From Massilia niastensis DSM 21313 (GTDB lineage Bacteria; Pseudomonadota; Gammaproteobacteria; Burkholderiales; Burkholderiaceae_D), in assembly GCF_000382345.1 (NCBI RefSeq), contig NZ_KB908080.1:62001-126000 (forward strand): a DNA stretch of 64,000 bases. Reading direction: 5' to 3'. This document shows, in pieces, positions 1 through 7,395 of the stretch. Position 1 is the first letter of the stretch. Every line of letters starts with the position of its first letter. The notes under the pieces are model-generated. The model ran no database searches, was not told the DNA's origin, and worked only from the letters and a program-made list of their open reading frames with translations. The position numbers and the translations under genes are program-made.

Positions 1-856
1 CGAACGCGGCGTTGGTGACATTGGCGTCCACGCGGATCGTCGCCAGTTGCCGGCCCTGCGGCGAGAACACGCGCACCCGCCGCGCGCCATGCTCGGTCAC
101 GTACAGGTTGCCGTGGCAGTCGAGCGTCATGCCGTCCGCGCCATCCAGCCCGGTGACCAGGCTGCGGCCCTGGCGCGGCACGCCGCCGGCGACCGGGTAG
201 GCGCGCAGGACGCCGTCGGCCGCGTTCACGTACAGCACGTCGCCGGCCGGCGCCAGGCCGATGCCGTTCGGGTTGCGCAACGCGCCATCCACCAGCGTGA
301 CCTTGCCGTCGACCCCGACGCGGTACACGCCGGTGATCGGCTGGCCGCCCGGCGCCGCCGCCTTCTGCCAGTCCGGATCGGTGAAGTAGATCGTGCCATC
401 GCGGGCGATCGCGATGTCGTTGGGCGAGTTGAACACCTCGCCCTCATGGCGCGCGGCGAGCGTGGTGCGCCTGCCGTCGAGGGTGTAGCGCGACAGGGCC
501 TTGTACTTGTGGGTGGCGGCCACCAGCCGGCCTTCGGCGTCCACCGCCAGGCCATTGCTGCCGCTGTCCTCGATCGCCGTGCTGACGCTGCCGTCGGCGG
601 CCAGCTTGCGCACCCGCGACGGGAAGCCCCGGCCGAAGCTGAAGTCCGAAAAATACAGCGCGTCGCCGATCCACACCGGGCCTTCGTACAGTCCGGGCTC
701 GCCGCGCGACGGCGACGCGGCGGCCACCCGCTGCGCGCTGAGCTCGCCCGACGGCGCCTTGCCGGTGCAGGAAACGGCGCCCGCCGCGGCGGACTGGGTG
801 GCCAGGGCAAGCAGGGCGGCGAGGATCAAGGGCAGGGAGGCGGGAGTTCGGGTCAT
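1..856 (-). CDS. SMP-30/gluconolactonase/LRE-family protein, 3' end cut by window edge
   Basis: The minus-strand frame is open from the ATG at 856 to the left edge, giving about 285 codons without a stop. It starts with a hydrophobic signal peptide (roughly residues 1-25, ending in Ala-rich AAAG). The rest reads as a six-bladed beta-propeller of the SMP-30 type, with the phrases LYEGPVW, NSPNDIAIARDG, FTDPDW, NPNGIGLAP and TLDCHGNLYVTE. In this family these loops hold the divalent metal site (E of EGP, N of NDI, N of NGI, D). Members hydrolyse sugar lactones, and an exported copy would act in the periplasm. It is transcribed divergently from the oxidoreductase at 1013 with a palindrome between them, so co-regulation in sugar oxidation is plausible. 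The C-terminus lies outside the window. Confidence 0.85.
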   Translation of the reverse strand, partial: MTRTPASLPLILAALLALATQSAAAGAVSCTGKAPSGELSAQRVAAASPSRGEPGLYEGPVWIGDALYFSDFSFGRGFPSRVRKLAADGSVSTAIEDSGSNGLAVDAEGRLVAATHKYKALSRYTLDGRRTTLAARHEGEVFNSPNDIAIARDGTIYFTDPDWQKAAAPGGQPITGVYRVGVDGKVTLVDGALRNPNGIGLAPAGDVLYVNAADGVLRAYPVAGGVPRQGRSLVTGLDGADGMTLDCHGNLYVTEHGARRVRVFSPQGRQLATIRVDANVTNAAF

Positions 857-919
857 GGACGCAATCCGTTTTCTTGGGTGTGGAAAAAGTTTCGGTGTTA
901 CCGCTATCATTTTATGTTA

Positions 920-934
920 AAGGATTGTATCCTT
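920..934. promoter_or_regulatory. Palindrome in divergent promoter region
   Basis: AAGGATTGTATCCTT is a perfect odd-length dyad (6-bp arms, 3-bp centre). It lies between the divergent lactonase and Gfo/Idh genes and is flanked on both sides by GTTAA-like sequence. It is the size and position of a repressor operator. The cognate regulator is not in the window, so the function is inferred only from position and symmetry. Confidence 0.35.
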
Positions 935-1012
935 GTTAAGGAGCCGAGCCAAGTGACCCACTAGCCCCCGCGTGCCCGGCGACGACACAATAACGGATGA
1001 CAGGAGTTGGAG

Positions 1013-2122
1013 ATGATTGATCTGAATCGGCGTGGTCTTGTTCTTGCCGCCGCCGGCGCCATCGGGGCGTCCGCGGTCGGTGCTTCCGCATGGGCGCAGC
1101 CGCCCGGGCGCAAGCTGGGGTATGCGGTCGTCGGCCTCGGCGGCTACGGGCTGGGCGTGATCATCCCGCAGTTCCAGCACTGCCAGGACAGCCGCCTGGT
1201 CGCGCTGGTGAGCGGCGACGCGGCCAAGGCCAGGAAAGTCGCGGGCGAATACGGGGTCCCGGAAAAGAACATCTACAACTACCAGAACTTCGACAGCATC
1301 CGCGACAACCCGGAGATCGACATCGTCTACATCTGCCTGCCCGTGTTCATGCATGCGGAGTTCACGGTGCGCGCGGCGAAGGCCGGCAAGCATGTGCTGT
1401 GCGAGAAGCCGATGGCGATGTCGTCGAGCGAATGCGAGACCATGATCGACGCCTGCCGCCGGGCGGGCAAGAAGCTGATGATCGGCTACCGCTGCCATTT
1501 CGAGCCCTACAACCTGGAAGCCATCCGCCGCGCGCGCGCCGGCGAGATCGGCAAGCTGCGCTACTTCCGTTCCGAGCACGGCTTCACTACCGGGAATCCG
1601 AACGCCTGGCGCCTCAGGAAAGCGATGTCGGGCGGCGGCTCGCTGATGGACATCGGCATCTACGCCCTGCAGGCGGCGCGCTACATGACGGGCGAGGAGC
1701 CGGTCGCCGTGTACGCCCGCGAGCAGACCGACCGCAGCGATCCGCGCTTCCGCGAGGTCGAGGACATGATCGAGTTCCAGCTCGAATTCCCCTCGGGCGT
1801 GATCGGTTCCTGCATGTCGATGTACAGCGCCAACCAGAACCACATTCTGCTGATGGGGGACAAGGGGCGGATCGAACTCGAACCCGGCACCGGCTACCGC
1901 GGCAACCGGCTGTGGGTCGGCAACGGGCGCGGCACCGAGATCACGCCGGCGCCGGGACCGGGCGCGACCCAGTGGGCGGCCCAGCTGGACCACCTGTCGC
2001 AGTGCGTGCTCTACAACCGCGAGCCCATCGTGCCGGGCGAGGAAGGCCTGCGCGACATGCGCATCATCGAAGCGGTGTACCGCTCGGCGCGCGAGCAGAA
2101 GCGGATCGCGTTGCGCGGCTGA
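1013..2122 (+). CDS. Gfo/Idh/MocA-family oxidoreductase with Tat signal
   Basis: 369 residues. The N-terminus (NRRG at residues 5-8, then an Ala/Gly hydrophobic stretch to AWA near residue 28) is a twin-arginine signal, so the protein is probably exported folded with its cofactor. The Rossmann fold follows with GLGGYG at 41-46. The family EKP motif is at 132-134 and the DIGIY phrase near 214-218. This resembles glucose-fructose oxidoreductase, in which tightly bound NADP(H) shuttles hydride between sugars. I chose the ATG at 1013 because CAGGAG lies 6 bases upstream; an in-frame TTG six bases earlier overlaps that site. The divergent lactonase at 856 fits a periplasmic sugar-oxidation pair. 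The substrate cannot be read from the sequence. Confidence 0.88.
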   Translation: MIDLNRRGLVLAAAGAIGASAVGASAWAQPPGRKLGYAVVGLGGYGLGVIIPQFQHCQDSRLVALVSGDAAKARKVAGEYGVPEKNIYNYQNFDSIRDNPEIDIVYICLPVFMHAEFTVRAAKAGKHVLCEKPMAMSSSECETMIDACRRAGKKLMIGYRCHFEPYNLEAIRRARAGEIGKLRYFRSEHGFTTGNPNAWRLRKAMSGGGSLMDIGIYALQAARYMTGEEPVAVYAREQTDRSDPRFREVEDMIEFQLEFPSGVIGSCMSMYSANQNHILLMGDKGRIELEPGTGYRGNRLWVGNGRGTEITPAPGPGATQWAAQLDHLSQCVLYNREPIVPGEEGLRDMRIIEAVYRSAREQKRIALRG

Positions 2123-2209
2123 TCGCATGGGGCCAAGCGGACGGGCCCTAGTCACCCGCGCCGGTTTTCGGTTATAAAGTCAGCTTCACGTTGTACGGAG
2201 CGAAAATCG

Positions 2210-3019
2210 ATGGGCAAGCATGTGACGAACACAGGACGGCGCGCCGCGCTCGTCCTCGGCCTGGCCGCAAGCATGGCGGCCCTGGCCGCGCCGGCGCATG
2301 CGGAGCTGCTGGCGGACGCCAGGGCGCGCGGCACCCTGCGCGTGGCGATGGAAGGCACCTACCCGCCGTTCAACTTCAAGGATCCGAAGACCGGGCAGCT
2401 GGCCGGCTACGACGTCGATGTCGCGCGCCTGGTGGCGGGCAAGCTGGGCGTGAAGCCGGACTTCGTCACCACCGAGTGGTCGGCCATCCTGGCCGGCCTC
2501 GCCGCCGGCAAGTACGACGTCATCGTCAGCCAGGTCGGCATCACGCCGAAGCGCCAGCAGGCCTTCGACTTCTCGGTGCCGTATACCTACTCCAGCCCGC
2601 AGCTCATCGTGCGCAAGAACGAGCGCGCCACCTATGCCAGCCTGGAAGACCTGAAGGGCCGCAAGGTCGGCGTGGGGCAGGGCAGCGTGTTCGAGCAGCA
2701 GGCCAAGGCCGTGGCGGGCGTCCAGGTCAAGAGCTATCCGGCCGCGCCCGAGAACCTGCAGGACCTGGCCTTCGGGCGCATCGACGCCGCCCTCAACGAC
2801 AGCCTGATGGTGGCCTACCTGCTGAAGAATTCGCAGCTGCCGATCAAGGCCGGTCCGCGCGTGGGCGCGGTCGAACGCATGGGCGTGGCCTTCAAAAAAG
2901 GGAATCCGCAGTTCAGGGCCGCCATCGACAAGATCCTGAACGATGCGCGCGCCGACGGCACGCTCAGGCAGATCTCGATCAAGTGGTTCGGCACCGACGC
3001 CAGCCAGGAACCGAAGTGA
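2210..3019 (+). CDS. Polar amino-acid ABC transporter substrate-binding protein
   Basis: 269 residues. A Sec signal peptide ends at AHA (residue 31). A bacterial extracellular solute-binding domain family 3 follows, with its typical opening LRVAMEGTYPPFNF and, later, YDVIVSQVGITPKRQ and AALNDSLMV. The family binds glutamine, glutamate, histidine, cystine or related polar amino acids in the periplasm and hands them to an inner-membrane permease. The permease gene starts about 50 bases downstream on the same strand. No ATPase gene follows, which is unusual because these systems normally carry one in the same operon. Ligand specificity is not assignable. Confidence 0.9.
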   Translation: MGKHVTNTGRRAALVLGLAASMAALAAPAHAELLADARARGTLRVAMEGTYPPFNFKDPKTGQLAGYDVDVARLVAGKLGVKPDFVTTEWSAILAGLAAGKYDVIVSQVGITPKRQQAFDFSVPYTYSSPQLIVRKNERATYASLEDLKGRKVGVGQGSVFEQQAKAVAGVQVKSYPAAPENLQDLAFGRIDAALNDSLMVAYLLKNSQLPIKAGPRVGAVERMGVAFKKGNPQFRAAIDKILNDARADGTLRQISIKWFGTDASQEPK

Positions 3020-3068
3020 GGGCGCGCGTCGCCAGCGCGGCCCGCCCGACGCCCGACGCGGGCGGGCC

Positions 3069-3731
3069 GTGGAGCTGATCGCCCTGCTGCAGGAAGCGGC
3101 GCCGGTGATGCTCCTGGGCGCCGGCTATACCCTGCTGTTCGCCGTCGCCTCGATGATCGGCGGACTGGCGCTCGGCGTGCCGGTCGCGCTGATGCGCATC
3201 GCTCCATGGCGCCTGCTGCGGCTGCCGGCCTCGCTGTATGTCAGCGTCATGCGCGGCACGCCCTTGCTGGTGCAGATCTTCGTGATCTACTATGGCCTGC
3301 CCAGCGTCGGCATCGAATTCACCCCGGTGACCGCCGGCGTGCTGGCGCTGTCGCTCAACGCCGGCGCCTACCTGTCCGAGAGCCTGCGCGGCGCGATCCG
3401 CAGCATCAGCGAAGGGCAGTGGCGCGCCAGCTTCAGCCTCGGGCTGGGCTACTGGCAGACCCTGGGCTACATCGTCATGCCGCAGGCGTTGCGGGTGGCG
3501 GTGCCCTCGATGAGCAATACCCTGATCAGCCTGATCAAGGACACCTCGCTGGTCTCGGTCATCACGATGACCGAGCTGATGCTCGCCACCAAGGAAGTGA
3601 TCGCGACCACCTTCCAGCCCTTGCCGCTGTATATCGCGGCGGCCGTGATCTACTGGTGCCTGAGCCTGTTCTTCGAATTCCTCCAGCGGCGCGCCGAGCA
3701 GCGCCTGAACCGCGCCCACCTGAGCCGCTGA
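3069..3731 (+). CDS. Polar amino-acid ABC transporter permease (HisM/GlnP type)
   Basis: 220 residues if started at GTG 3069. The same frame is open further upstream, but that part is Arg-rich and unlike a permease. Hydrophobic segments appear near the start (VMLLGAGYTLLFAV), in the middle and at the C-terminus (LYIAAAVIYWCLSLFFEF). The phrase SVMRGTPLLVQIFVIYYGLP and the EAA loop (EGQWRASFSLGLGYWQ then MPQALR) are diagnostic for HisM/GlnP-type permeases. With the binding protein it forms two parts of an importer. The expected ATP-binding subunit is absent here, so it must borrow an ATPase encoded elsewhere. The start codon is uncertain because no strong ribosome site is visible. Confidence 0.88.
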   Translation: MELIALLQEAAPVMLLGAGYTLLFAVASMIGGLALGVPVALMRIAPWRLLRLPASLYVSVMRGTPLLVQIFVIYYGLPSVGIEFTPVTAGVLALSLNAGAYLSESLRGAIRSISEGQWRASFSLGLGYWQTLGYIVMPQALRVAVPSMSNTLISLIKDTSLVSVITMTELMLATKEVIATTFQPLPLYIAAAVIYWCLSLFFEFLQRRAEQRLNRAHLSR

Positions 3732-3848
3732 GCTGTCCCCTGTTGCAGGAATTTGTCATTGCATTGTTACAACAGTACTCGACAGCGGCAACAGCCAGTG
3801 TTAGTCTTTTCTAAATACTGACTGTTGGAAATAAACGGCGGAGGAGTA

Positions 3849-5990
3849 ATGGAATTCGGCCCGGGTCGGCTGCACCTTCCTGCTACCGTTTCAGGGGAAG
3901 AACCAGGTTTTGCCACCATGGCGCCCCGCCTGCCGGGCGGCGGCGCCGTATTTTCGCCGCCGGCGCAACCCACCGCCGGTTACAACGACCTGTTCCTGCT
4001 CGCCCCCTTCGGCTTCTTCCTGCTCGCTCCCGACGGCACGATCCAGCACCTCAACCTGGCCGCCGCGCGGCTGCTGGGCGTCTCGCGCAGCGTGGCGACC
4101 GGCCAGGCCTTGCGCGGCTTCGTGCTCGAGGCGCACCGCGAACGCTTCGACGGCTTCGTCGCCGGGACCATGGCCGGCCTGCCCGGCGCGCGTTGCGAGC
4201 TCAGCCTGTGCGGCGCCGGCGGCGCGCTCACCGAGGTCAGCCTGCGCGGCAGTTTCGATGTCGGCACCCGGGCCTGCCGCGTGGTCGGCGAACTGGCGGG
4301 CGACCCCATCGACGCGCTGGCGCGCAGCGAGGAGCGCTTCCGCCGCATCGTGCACTGCGCCGACGAGGGCGTGTGGGAAGTCGACGCGTTCGGGCGCACC
4401 ACCTTCGTCAATCCGCGCATGGCGGCCCTGCTGGGCTATGCGATCGAGGAGATGATCGAGCAGCCGGTGGCGCGCTTCATGGACGACGAGGGCAGGACCC
4501 TGCTCGAACGGAACATCAGCCGCCGTCGCCAGGGCGAGGTGCGGCGCTACGACTTCAAGTTCATCCGCAGCGACGGCGACGAACTATGGGCCTGCGTGGC
4601 GATCAATCCCCTGTTCGACGCCGCCGGCCGCTACCTGGGCGCCCTGGCCCTGATCCACGACGTCACGCGCCAGCGCGCGGCGGCCGCGCGCATCTGGCAC
4701 CAGGCCAACTACGACGACCTGACCGGCTTGCCGAACCGGCACATGTTCATGGACCGCCTGGGCCAGGAGATCCGGCGCGCCGACCGCGGCGCCGCCTTCC
4801 TGGCGCTGCTGTTCATCGACCTCGACCGCTTCAAGGAAGTGAACGACCGCCTCGGGCACGCCGCCGGCGACCTCCTGCTGACCGAGGCGGCCCAGCGCAT
4901 CGGCGCCTGCGTGCGCGGCTCCGACAGCATCGGCCGGCTCGGCGGCGACGAATTCACCGTGGTGCTGTCCGGGCTGGACCGGATCGCGGCGGTCGACCGG
5001 ATCGCCCAGGACATCGTCGACGCCCTGGTCGCGCCCTTCGAGCTGGGCGGGCAGCAGGCCGAGGTCTCGGCCTCGATCGGCATTTCCCTGTACCCGGCGG
5101 ACGCCACCGCGATCGGCGACCTGATGGCGCGCGCCGACCAGGCGATGTACGTCGCCAAGCATGCCGGGCGCAACCGCTACAGCTACTACACCAGCGGCGC
5201 GCAGCAGGCTTCGCTGGCGCGCCAGGCGATCGCCGCCGACCTGCGCGTGGCGCTGGCCGAGGGCCAGTTCGAGCTGCTGTACCAGCCGATCGTCTCGCTG
5301 CGCGATGGCGCGGTGCGCAAGGCCGAGGCGCTGCTGCGCTGGCGCCATCCGCGCCGCGGGCTGCTGCGGCCGGCCGAATTCATGCCCTTCGCCGAGTCGA
5401 ACGGCCTGATCGTGGAAATCGGCGACTGGGTGCTGCGCGAGGCGGCGCTCCAGGTCCAGCGCTGGCAGCAGGCCTTCGACCCGGCCTTCCAGGTCAGCGT
5501 CAACAAGTCGCCGGTGCAGTTCCGGCGCGACCCGGAGCTGTACCAGGGCTGGCTGGATTTCCTGCGCCAGCTCGAACTGGCGCCGCGCAGCATCGTGATC
5601 GAGATCGGCGAAAGCGTGCTGCTGGACGGCATGGACGCCGTCATCGAGCGCCTGCGTCCGTACCGCGCGATGGGGCTGCAGGTGGCGCTCGACCACTTCG
5701 GCTCCGGCTACTCGTCGCTGGCCCACCTGGTGCGCTACGAGCTGGACTACGTGAAGATCGACCACGCCTTCGTCGAGGCGCTCGAACACGAAGCGAACGG
5801 ACTGGCGCTGTGCGAGGCCATCATCGCGATGGCGCACAAGCTGGGACTGGAAGTGGTGGCGGAGGGCGTGGAAACCGAAGTCCAGCGCGCGCTGCTGCGC
5901 GAGTCGGGCTGCGATTACGCGCAGGGATACATGCTCGGCGGCCCGATGACGGCCGCCGAGCTGGAACGTCTAGGTTGCGGCGCCCGCTAG
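3849..5990 (+). CDS. PAS-GGDEF-EAL cyclic-di-GMP signalling protein
   Basis: 713 residues, started at ATG 3849 behind a strong GGAGGAG ribosome site. A first, weaker PAS-like segment lies near residues 45-150 and a clear PAS/PAC near 160-275 (ending DVTRQRAA). A GGDEF domain with intact GGDEF at 365-369 follows, with an inhibitory RxxD (RGSD, 356-359) five residues before it. The EAL domain starts near 455 and has EAL at 493-495, SVNKS, KIDHAFV and AEGVET. The usual DDFGTG metal-site motif reads DHFGSG (615-620), so one acidic ligand is replaced by His. I infer an active, product-inhibited diguanylate cyclase with a weakened or altered phosphodiesterase half. There are no membrane segments, so it is cytosolic. 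Its stop overlaps the convergent small gene by four bases. Confidence 0.92.
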   Translation: MEFGPGRLHLPATVSGEEPGFATMAPRLPGGGAVFSPPAQPTAGYNDLFLLAPFGFFLLAPDGTIQHLNLAAARLLGVSRSVATGQALRGFVLEAHRERFDGFVAGTMAGLPGARCELSLCGAGGALTEVSLRGSFDVGTRACRVVGELAGDPIDALARSEERFRRIVHCADEGVWEVDAFGRTTFVNPRMAALLGYAIEEMIEQPVARFMDDEGRTLLERNISRRRQGEVRRYDFKFIRSDGDELWACVAINPLFDAAGRYLGALALIHDVTRQRAAAARIWHQANYDDLTGLPNRHMFMDRLGQEIRRADRGAAFLALLFIDLDRFKEVNDRLGHAAGDLLLTEAAQRIGACVRGSDSIGRLGGDEFTVVLSGLDRIAAVDRIAQDIVDALVAPFELGGQQAEVSASIGISLYPADATAIGDLMARADQAMYVAKHAGRNRYSYYTSGAQQASLARQAIAADLRVALAEGQFELLYQPIVSLRDGAVRKAEALLRWRHPRRGLLRPAEFMPFAESNGLIVEIGDWVLREAALQVQRWQQAFDPAFQVSVNKSPVQFRRDPELYQGWLDFLRQLELAPRSIVIEIGESVLLDGMDAVIERLRPYRAMGLQVALDHFGSGYSSLAHLVRYELDYVKIDHAFVEALEHEANGLALCEAIIAMAHKLGLEVVAEGVETEVQRALLRESGCDYAQGYMLGGPMTAAELERLGCGAR

Positions 5991-6319
5991 CGGTTACCGC
6001 TCTGTTGGCCGGACTGCTGGTTCTGGCCCGGTTGTTTCTGGCCCGGCTGCTGCTTCTGGCCGGGTTGCTGCTTCTTGCCCGACTGCTGGCTCTGGTCGGA
6101 TTGCTGGCTCTGGCCCGGTTGCTGCTGGCCTGGTTGCTGGCGTTGTCCGCTGTCGCTTTGCTGGTTGCCCTGGCTGACAGACTGGCGATTGCCGACGTCG
6201 TCCTGCACGTCGTCGCTCAGGTTGCCGCTCACGCCATGGATGCCAGCCGCGCTGGTGCCGACGCCGCCCAGCTCATCGTAACTACGGCCTTTCGTGCCTT
6301 TGCCCTTGTTTTCAGCCAT
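5987..6319 (-). CDS. Small Q/G/S-rich disordered protein of unknown function
   Basis: 110 residues, started at the ATG at 6319 behind a good AAAGGAG ribosome site. The first ~45 residues are ordinary (YDELGGVGTSAAGIHGVSG, then DDVQDDVGNRQ). The rest is a run of imperfect QQPGQ/QQSGQ/KKQQPGQ units encoded by 15-18-bp DNA repeats. There is no signal peptide, hydrophobic segment or Cys. I do not recognise a family. The composition suggests an intrinsically disordered, hydrophilic protein such as those induced by stress or desiccation, but that is only inference. The stop codon overlaps that of the GGDEF-EAL gene (shared CTAG), so the two genes converge with no room for a separate terminator. Confidence 0.7.
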   Translation of the reverse strand: MAENKGKGTKGRSYDELGGVGTSAAGIHGVSGNLSDDVQDDVGNRQSVSQGNQQSDSGQRQQPGQQQPGQSQQSDQSQQSGKKQQPGQKQQPGQKQPGQNQQSGQQSGNR

Positions 6320-6422
6320 ACTCGTCTCCTTTGCTGTTGAAACGGAAACTCGATGGTAATCCTCCTGCGTGCAAGGGCTATCGGAGCACGGACGCCCTTG
6401 CCGTAGGATCAGTCGGACAAAG

Positions 6423-7388
6423 TCAGCGGCTGGCCTGCGGCGCGCCCGGCGCGGGGACGATGCCGAGACCGCGCAGGAAATCGCGCGCAGCCTCGAACGC
6501 GGCGACCTGCTGGTCCAGGCTGAACCCGCCGTGGTCGCCGCCCTTGATGGTATGCAGCGCGTTGCGCACGCCGGCCTTGTCCAGGGCGATCTTCAGGCGC
6601 ATCGCATGCGCGTATGGCACCATGGGATCGGCATCGCCGTGGATCGTGAAGACCGGCGGGCCGCCAGGACGCACGTAGGTTAGTGGCGACAGCGAGCGCG
6701 CCAGCGCGGCGCGTCCGGCCATGCTGCCGAACCAGGCGACCGCATAGGAGCGGATGTTCGGCCCTTCCAGCATGTCGGCCACGTCGGTGATGCCGAACCA
6801 GTTGACCACGGCGGCGACCTTCGGCGCGGGATTGACGTACGGGCCGCTCCATGCCGGCTCGTTGGCCGCGCACTGGCTGGCGAACGGCGAGTCGGGCGGC
6901 AGCATGGCCGTCGCCAGCGCCAGGTGGCCGCCGGCCGAACCACCCGTGGTGACGACCCTGGCCAGGTCGAGGTTGTAGCGTTTGGCATTGAGGCCGACCC
7001 ACTGCAGCGCGCACAGCGTGTCCTCGACCGCTGCCGGCGCCAGCGCGGTCCGGGCCAGCCGGTACTCGACATTGAGCACCGCGAAGCCCATGCGCAGCCA
7101 GGGCAGCACGTCCAGCACCGTGCCCTCGCGGCTGCCGGCGACCCAGCCGCCGCCATGGAAATGGAGCACCACCGGCAGCGGCTGCCCGCCTGGCGCGACC
7201 GGCCGGTAGAGGTCCAGCTTCAGCGCCTGCCCGCTGGCGGTGAGGTAAGTGACATTCGGCTCGACCGTCTGGGTATGGCTGAGCAGCACGGCGGTGCGCA
7301 GGTCGTCCTGCGCCGCCGCGGAAAGGGCTGTGGCCGCCAGCGCGCAGGCCAGCAGTGCGTGGCAGGCACGGGACGTCGGTTTGCGCAT
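6423..7388 (-). CDS. Exported alpha/beta-hydrolase (hormone-sensitive-lipase-type esterase)
   Basis: 321 residues. A Sec signal peptide ends around ALSAAAQ (residue 27). The oxyanion motif HGGGW, the nucleophile elbow GGSAGG (Ser nucleophile) and the late IHGDADPMVPY (catalytic Asp) plus GGDHGGF (catalytic His) form a complete HSL/BD-FAE-type catalytic set. It should hydrolyse carboxylesters of small substrates in the periplasm or outside the cell. It begins 7 bases downstream of the stop codon of the ETF-ubiquinone oxidoreductase gene on the same strand, so it is probably co-transcribed, although no functional link is obvious. Confidence 0.88.
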   Translation of the reverse strand: MRKPTSRACHALLACALAATALSAAAQDDLRTAVLLSHTQTVEPNVTYLTASGQALKLDLYRPVAPGGQPLPVVLHFHGGGWVAGSREGTVLDVLPWLRMGFAVLNVEYRLARTALAPAAVEDTLCALQWVGLNAKRYNLDLARVVTTGGSAGGHLALATAMLPPDSPFASQCAANEPAWSGPYVNPAPKVAAVVNWFGITDVADMLEGPNIRSYAVAWFGSMAGRAALARSLSPLTYVRPGGPPVFTIHGDADPMVPYAHAMRLKIALDKAGVRNALHTIKGGDHGGFSLDQQVAAFEAARDFLRGLGIVPAPGAPQASR

Positions 7389-7395
7389 CCCGGCC

